The notes beneath the pieces were generated by a model. That model saw nothing but the letters and a program-made list of their open reading frames with translations. It did not search any database and was not told where the DNA came from. Below, piece by piece: positions 8,006-13,204 of a stretch of 13,204 nucleotides of DNA. Position numbers and translations under genes: made by a program. Where the stretch lies: the NCBI GenBank assembly GCA_027576995.1, contig JANBQC010000702.1, forward strand, positions 1-13,204. The letters run 5' to 3'. Each line of letters begins with the position of its first letter. The first letter of the stretch is position 1. The stretch comes from Dimargaris cristalligena (lineage: Eukaryota > Kickxellomycota > Dimargaritomycetes > Dimargaritales > Dimargaritaceae).

Positions 8006-8522
8006 TTTTGTAATATACACTTGGAATTCTATCATCAATTAGTGCCATATAATTCAATGCGTGTGTAGGATAATTTATCGAATCTGAGATGCGGTAGCGA
8101 GCAAAATACTAATGATTATTATAAAAAAAATCACGATCCGAAGTAGATTTATGAGAGCAGAGCCCATATGAATGTTAGCCTGTGGAAATGAAGTAATTGG
8201 CAATATATTTTATAAACAATCAAGGTGAGACCCTTAGGTAAGGATGCCTCCCAATAACAAAAAACACACAGTAGAAAAGGAACAAATAGTAATAAAATAA
8301 TACAAGTGGCATAGTCACAGAAAAGAAAACCCCCGAATATGTCTAGAAAACAAATATGTATGTATGTATACATAATAAGTTCAGTTTACCCAACTTCCCC
8401 CGAAGTCAAATACATTCATTATGGGGAAACGGTACTTGTCCTATTGCAATACCCATGCCAAAGAGTACAGACAAGGAATTCCCCACAAATGGACCTCCGT
8501 TCGATCGGGGACTAACAGTCTC
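8006..8522. other. AT-rich 3' flank of the prenyl synthase gene
   Basis: This lies downstream of the minus-strand synthase stop at 8523 and probably holds its 3' UTR in its right part. I see no canonical AATAAA on the minus strand within about 120 bp. It contains a short ATGT repeat ending in the palindrome ATGTATACAT (8356-8373). No gene was recognised. Confidence 0.4.
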
Positions 8523-10324
8523 CTAGGAAGAAGCCGTAGGTCTGGGCTGCGCAGGGTCGATTTTACAGTCCTCGGCAAGTTTACTGAAGGCCTTTTCGAG
8601 AATGGGGTTTCCCCCTTGCGCTTCAACCATTTCCCGGATTTCCATTTCCCGGCTGTGGAGAAACTCGAGAGTGTAGCGGAATGAGTTGGTACGCTCCATG
8701 ACCTTGATGGCGTATTTTTTGACCTCCCGGTCGCTGGTCCTTTGCTTTAGGATACTAATAAGCTGGTGATCCAAAGGGTTACGGCTGATGGAGTGAATCA
8801 CCGGGAATGAGAATTTGCCCTCTTGTAAATCTTCGCAGAAGCCTTTGTTGTCCGTGTAGGCAGTTGACTTGAGGTTCATGAAGTCGTCCCGGACTTGAAA
8901 GTAGATGCCGAGTTTGTTCACCAAGTCGACGTAATCCGCGTCGTGTTTACTGCAGTGCTGCATCAGTTTAATCGAAAGACGGAGTAGGCCGCCGGTTTCT
9001 GGAAAGTAGGCCAACAGATGACATGGTATATAAAACATAACAAAGAGGGCGGAGGGGGAGGGGAGGGTGACATGATTAGCCAACGGGATTTAAGTGGGGA
9101 ATGTACTGACTGGACCCCGGGTATTGATGGAATAGGATAACATAGAATAAGCCAGCCAAGTCACTCTGCTTACTGTTGGCCACCATGTGGATATATTCGC
9201 CTTCCGTGGGGCAAATGAGCGAATCCCGCCAATGCAGGTCCATACCCTGGCCCTCGTGCAGGTGCAGCAATTCTTCGGTGAATACCTCCACCAGCTTAGG
9301 TTTGTTCAGCTTGCAGACTTCCTGCAGGGCGAGGAAATAGACATAATTAGCGGAATTGATGGTGGCCGCCACGCCGAATATTTTGTGGGCCACGGGGATA
9401 CCCCGACGGAGTTCGGAGTCGTCCTCCACGTCGTCAATGAGCAGACTGGCGGTATGGAGCATATCGATTATTTTGGTGATAATGGCCAGCTCGGTTTCGG
9501 GGACTTCGAGCCAGTAGTTGAAGGCTTGAATGAGCGTCGTCCGGAACGACTTGCCGGGCTCGGCCATGAGGTAGTTGAAGGGCTCCAAGAGAACCTAGAG
9601 GGCCCGGGCATACACATGGGTAAAAAATCCAAATAAGGCATTGGCATACGAATTAGTGTCGTGCGGGCGGGAAGGATGAGCTAGTTAAGGGTCATGAAAA
9701 ACCACTACCCCCCCTCATATTGGAACCATTCCCTAACCGCCCATAAGTATTTGAAAGGTAAATGGCCGGGCTATAGAGTAACTAGGAGGCCGACATGCCC
9801 TCCTGGGCAGCTCTTAAGATGAAGACCCGGGCATGTCAGTTTTGGCTGTCGCTAAAGCTAGTTACGAACTTGGAAATAGTAAGAAGACGGACCATTTTAT
9901 AAGGCAGTTATAGGAAGAACACGTTTAACGTGGAAATGGATAAAGGAATTGAAAAGAGATTCAAGCTAGAGAAGAGAGACGAGAAATGGAGGCGGGTTTG
10001 GCCGATGGAAAATAGTAAGAAGGGGTGCAGGTATAGGAAACCAGGAGAGTAGAAAGGTGGGGAAGGGAACAAAGAAGAAGTCGCGGGACAAGAAACTCCG
10101 CCTATCCGTATGCATGGGTGGATTTCTTTAAATGGATTCCTCCTATAGCATTGTATCACGTATTGGTCTCATGCTCCCAATTCCATCACTCAACTCCATT
10201 GCCCTACCTTGTCCTGTTGATCCGGGCGCGTGATGGTCATCGGAATCGGGTTTTCGAGCCCAAGGGTCAGCCGACCTTGGGGGTTGCTGGTCATAATAAC
10301 CGATGAAGTAGTGGCGGAAGACAT
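8523..10324 (-). CDS. BTS1: Geranylgeranyl diphosphate synthase (three exons)
   Basis: This enzyme condenses farnesyl diphosphate with isopentenyl diphosphate to give C20 geranylgeranyl diphosphate for protein prenylation and terpenoids; it is usually cytosolic. Exons on the minus strand are 10324-10208, 9594-9174 and 8998-8523, for 337 residues against about 300 in human and Mucor enzymes. Splicing the second intron restores MVANKTGGLLRL exactly as in the family. The first Asp-rich motif DDVED is at 93-97 and is preceded by HTASLLI. The second, DDFMN, is at 217-221 after FQVR and is the DDxxN form usual in fungal and animal enzymes. NKGFCEDL and GKFSFP follow. Exon 2 (VLLEPFNYL...) must start at 9594 because TAG precedes it in frame. 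Exons 2 and 3 are secure. Exon 1 is inferred from the AAG|GTAGGG donor, high GC at third positions and the join DQQDK-VLLEP. Its start could instead be ATG 10294, with A at -3. An alternative first exon is 9895-9866. Confidence 0.9.
8999..9173 (-). other. Intron 2 of the prenyl synthase gene
   Basis: 175 bp, phase 1, donor GTAAGC (9173-9168) and acceptor TTTCCAG (ending 8999). Removing it joins ACA-less codon halves A and AA into Lys180 within MVANKTGG. Its minus strand is C-rich at 9047-9067, so the plus strand has four G-runs there. Confidence 0.9.
9595..10207 (-). other. Intron 1 of the prenyl synthase gene (inferred)
   Basis: 613 bp, phase 0, donor GTAGGG at 10207 and acceptor CTCTAG ending at 9595. 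The acceptor is firm because an in-frame TAG directly precedes VLLEPFNYL. The donor is inferred. The length is more than twice that of the other introns here, and a 190-bp pyrimidine-rich stretch lies inside, so part of it may instead be the promoter or leader of a shorter transcript. Confidence 0.5.
9905..10100 (-). promoter_or_regulatory. Long pyrimidine-rich tract (minus strand)
   Basis: For about 190 bp the minus strand is dominated by C and T (the plus strand by A and G, e.g. GAAGAGAGACGAGAAATGG). Fungal core promoters and leaders are often CT-rich on the coding strand, as seen upstream of the aminopeptidase gene in this window. Just downstream is ATG 9895 in good context (AAAATGG). It may be an intronic element or the real 5' region of the synthase gene. 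Confidence 0.35.
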
Positions 10325-11607
10325 AGAAGAAGGGAGGGAGGGCGGATTAAGTAAACGGACTGAATTAAAATTAATTATAACAGAGCAGGAAAGGAAGCAG
10401 TCGAGTTTGACTATAACTTGCGAGAGATGCGGAACATCGGCTTTATATTCGGATACCTGACCGTTCATCTAGGCTCCTACATATCTGCAAGATGGCGAGG
10501 CCGACTGTTATTTGCAGCGGCCCAGAGAGCGGTGACAAGTCAGTCCTGCGAGTGACGATGCAGGGACAGTCATCATTAACCACGGGCCATTACAAAAAAC
10601 AAGACAGCTTACGAGCCAAGAAATAAATGGCCCCTAGAATGATCCATACCCCAGATAAATGGACTGAATTCATTGGGCAACATGGCCATGCATTCCAATT
10701 AGAGCTGCTCCCCGAGGCTAGTAAGTTAAGGGGCAGGTAATGCTAATAAGGCCAGGGATTACAATAGATTCTAAGTATCTCAAAGCAACCGACCCCTACT
10801 TAAGACCTGCTGATAAGGGTAGGAATGGCTCGGAAGCCTTTTACCCCTAGTTCATGACCCAAACGATGGAATTCCCCGAGCTGCTGGCGAAGCGTGGGCC
10901 TCGTGAGGCCTGGATCACTCGCCCCTTCCCCAGTTGAAACTTGTGCCTACGTATAAAGGAATGATGAGAATACAGAATATCGCCAAGGGACCGAGCCATG
11001 GCTAAAGATTGGGGGAAACTACCATCCGGGCTACTGCTTCACCTGCGCCCCCATGTCTGATGTCCACATTCCCTGTAGCGCTCGGTCTTTGACTGGCCAT
11101 AACCAATCATCCATAATTATGAGGCCTATTCGGGGCATAGACCCAGTATGACCGGCTTGCCTACTTCCCCGGGTATTGTGTATTATACGGTCGCTTTAGA
11201 CTGTCGAATGCGCCGTCCATGACGAGTCGAATAGTTGGGTTTTTTGCATAGGGTAGGGCAGTACTGAATCGGCAGTAGTGCAAAACGCTCGCTGGCTCTT
11301 TAAACCAGCCTCGCCAACCTAAATGTATCACTGGTGGTCCTCCATACAAGGGCTTCATCCTGCCTTTCCATCGACAATACCCGGCGTGGCATTGCAGTGC
11401 TATTTTAGCAGTACTTGCGTATACTTAGAGGGACTGGCTGGACGAATGAAATGGCCTTGCTCTAGCAGTGCGCAGCAATTCTAGCTGGCCTGTACTGGCT
11501 GAGTGAGAAGGAGGCAGTGGTGGTGTACGGCCCTCTCTCTACTCTAATCGACGCCTCAAGTTTTTTTCACCCAGGAATTCCACGTAAGCTACCACAGCCA
11601 ACCCCAT
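10325..11607. other. Divergent spacer between synthase and aminopeptidase genes
   Basis: It separates two genes transcribed away from each other, so it should hold both promoters. Upstream of the synthase exon, the minus strand is pyrimidine-rich right before ATG 10324. No tRNA or recognised gene is present. A GC-rich 27-codon ORF on the plus strand (10854-10937) and a 65-codon minus ORF (11161-11358) have no recognisable content. Confidence 0.5.
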
Positions 11608-11776
11608 GTGCCGAATGAGAGAGACTCCATCTTTCTTTCTCTCTCTTGTGTTCAGCTGGCTCTTTATAATCCCTTTATTTTGTCCAATCTCTCCCCCCCC
11701 CCGGCGCTTCCAGGTCAATTCCCCTATATTCTACCCTCCCCCCAGGAATATATACCTATACATTCGATTCTGAGCC
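11608..11776 (+). promoter_or_regulatory. CT-rich promoter/leader of the aminopeptidase gene
   Basis: This stretch is rich in TC repeats and has a run of ten C (11693-11702), a TATA-like TTTATAAT at 11663-11670 and CCAAT at 11684-11688. It ends at the ATG at 11777, which has G at -3. The composition fits a fungal housekeeping core promoter and 5' leader. The transcription start cannot be read from sequence alone. Confidence 0.45.
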
Positions 11777-13177
11777 ATGTCAGCCTTAGCTAACAAAACC
11801 TGCCAGGGTCTCGGCTGCGACAAGCCCGCCAAACTCCAGTGCCCCACATGCATCAAGCTCGGCATCGAAGGCTCCTTCTTTTGCGACCAGGCCTGTTTCA
11901 AGAAGAACTGGCCCCTGCACAAAATGGTGCACGACAATGTGCAAAATGGCGGCACCAGCGGAGGTCCGGCGGGGACTTACAATCCCTTCCCGGCCTACTA
12001 TTATTCGGGGGCCATCCGCCCGACCTACCCCTTAGGCCCGCGCCGGACGGTACCCGACCACATTAAGCGACCCGACTACGCCGAGACGGGGATCCCCACC
12101 TCCGAACAGGCCGTGCGAAGCAGCACTAAAATTGAGGTGTTGAATGCCGAAGAAATCGAAATCATTCGGCATGTCGCCCGTATGGGTCGCGAAGTCCTCG
12201 ATGCGGGTGCCCGTGCCATTAAAGTGGGCGTGACCACCGATGAAATTGACGCCGTGGTGCACCAGGCCTGTATCGACCGTAATGCTTATCCTAGTCCGCT
12301 GAACTACTATGAATTCCCCAAGTCCCATTGCACGTAAGTTTGGTCTCCTCCCTCTTAGTTTAGGAGTAATCCCAAGAGAATGGGGCATGGTATCTTGCTT
12401 GAATGGGTGGTTTAACCCACGGGGGTTAGTATAGATTACGGCAGGATGCAATTGCCTAGATTGAATTATGAGCGAATTCCAGATCTAATGCAACGCGATA
12501 CCTACTGCCTAATGCCAACACCCTGTACCACACATCTAACTGGCCCGCGGCACACCACTCCGGTCGTCTATTGCTTTATTTTATATCTAACCACCAGGTC
12601 CGTGAATGAGGTGATTTGCCACGGTATCCCCGACAAGCGACCCCTACAGGATGGCGATATCGTCAACATTGATATTAGTATCTACCTAAACGGCTTCCAC
12701 TCCGACATGAACAAGACCTATTTTGTCGGAAATGTCGACGAAAAGAGCCGTAAGCTCGTCAATACCACCCGCGAATGCTTGGATCTCGCTATTAAACTGG
12801 GTACGTATAGATCTTTCACAGCCATACTCTCCCCCCTACATAGTCTTTTTTATTTATTTACTGAATTCCCGCATTTGATTTTTAAAAAAATAACTACGCA
12901 AGGGAGAGTACCGTTTACTGACCAGTATACCCTTCTCTATGCATTATACCCTTCCCTTGATATATAGTTAAACCCGGCGCACTTTACCGCGACCTCGGCA
13001 CGGTGATTGAAAAGCACGCCAAAAGCCGTGGCTTCTCAGTGGTTAAAACCTACTGTGGACATGGTATTAACCGCCTATTCCACGCCACCCCCAACGTCCC
13101 TCACTACGCCAAGAATAAGGCCATTGGTGTAATGAAGCCTGGTCACGTTTTCACGATTGAGCCGATGATCAACGAAG
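11777..13177 (+). CDS. MAP1: Methionine aminopeptidase 1 (three exons, 3' end beyond window)
   Basis: This metalloprotease removes the initiator Met from nascent proteins with a small second residue and acts at the ribosome. Exons are 11777-12333, 12598-12800 and 12968-13177, giving the first 323 residues. The N-terminal MYND-like C6H2 zinc finger is complete: Cys9, 14, 22, 25, 36, 40 and His48, 52, with [11 protein letters not shown] as in human and yeast type 1 enzymes. The linker [19 protein letters not shown] is typical. Metal ligands visible are Asp211 (NIDIS), Asp222 (HSDMN), His285 (CGHGI) and Glu318 (TIEPM), with the same spacing as E. coli D97, D108, H171 and E204. Splicing restores [14 protein letters not shown] and LAIKLVKPG. 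The last ligand (E in the QFEHT segment) and about 60 residues lie past the right edge. Exon 3 must end at the GTATTT donor (13178), since reading on gives a stop at 13183. The start is the first ATG before the zinc finger. It is divergent from the prenyl synthase gene. Confidence 0.96.
12334..12597 (+). other. Intron 1 of MAP1
   Basis: 264 bp, phase 2, donor GTAAGT and acceptor CCACCAG. The join AC|G makes Thr186 in SHCTSVNEV, which matches the family exactly. Near its start (12360-12388) it contains a block also seen at 4590-4621 in copy B. Confidence 0.95.
12801..12967 (+). other. Intron 2 of MAP1
   Basis: 167 bp, phase 1, donor GTACGT and acceptor TATATAG. The join G|TT makes Val254 in IKLVKPG, as expected for the family. 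Confidence 0.95.
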
Positions 13178-13204
13178 GTATTTAAATGTTGCTGTGTTAG
13201 ACTA
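13178..13204 (+). other. Start of MAP1 intron 3 (runs off the window)
   Basis: Begins GTATTT after MINEG's first base. The donor is weaker than the other two in this gene, but reading through gives Gly-Ile-stop and would delete the C-terminal part of the catalytic domain. Confidence 0.7.

Noticed and set aside
8149..8373. Very hydrophobic minus-strand ORF of 74 codons
   Set aside because: Sits in AT-rich DNA beyond the synthase stop; the hydrophobicity follows from T-rich codons, with no homologous or family signal.
1..8522. tRNA or rRNA genes
   Set aside because: Several GGTTCGA- or GGTTCAA-like words (near 816 and 6372) were tried as T-loops, but the flanking arms do not pair.
9187..9636. 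Plus-strand ORF of 149 codons over the synthase exon 2
   Set aside because: Antisense shadow of a strongly conserved exon on the minus strand; no recognisable content of its own.
10230..10460. Plus-strand ORF of 76 codons ending in ITCERCGTSALYSDT
   Set aside because: Overlaps the inferred synthase exon 1 and its leader; the single CxxC is not enough for a zinc-binding call.
10854..10937. GC-rich 27-codon ORF in the divergent spacer
   Set aside because: Too short to support, with no family match; could be chance or an exon fragment.
12032..12451. Minus-strand ORF of 139 codons over MAP1 exon 1
   Set aside because: Antisense shadow of the conserved MAP1 exon, running on into its intron.

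Overview
The window reads as nuclear DNA of a filamentous or early-diverging fungus. Two housekeeping genes have eukaryotic architecture, with short GT-AG introns of about 165-270 bp and pyrimidine-rich leaders, and their proteins resemble fungal and animal orthologues more than bacterial ones. I cannot place the lineage firmly; an early-diverging (non-Dikarya) fungus is my guess.

Layout. Positions 1-8522 are an AT-rich, gene-poor block. Its main structure is an old direct duplication of a 2.1-2.3 kb segment: copy A at about 387-2643 and copy B at about 3877-5993. The two are collinear over seven or more anchor pairs. Each carries one long ORF for an orphan, apparently secreted protein of about 320-330 residues. 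The copy A ORF (1651-2643) is intact. The copy B ORF (5025-5993) has TGA where copy A has a Trp codon, inside the signal peptide. Two smaller upstream ORFs in copy B have broken counterparts in copy A. A short repeat lies inverted on the two sides of this array (139-291 and 6021-6125). Further right are a GC-richer stretch that may be a stray exon (6402-6599) and a TGA-interrupted frame with a weak resemblance to non-LTR reverse transcriptase (7661-8005).

Positions 8523-13204 are the housekeeping block. A three-exon geranylgeranyl diphosphate synthase gene lies on the minus strand (8523-10324). The type 1 methionine aminopeptidase gene lies on the plus strand (11777 to beyond the right edge, three exons visible). 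The two are divergently transcribed from a spacer of about 1.45 kb. The synthase makes the C20 prenyl donor for protein prenylation and terpenoids, and the aminopeptidase removes initiator methionine at the ribosome. I see no functional link between them beyond a shared promoter region.

The most unusual material is the duplicated orphan secreted-protein locus in the gene-poor block. It looks like a fast-evolving, lineage-specific family with decaying copies. I found no CRISPR array, tRNA, rRNA or intact transposon.
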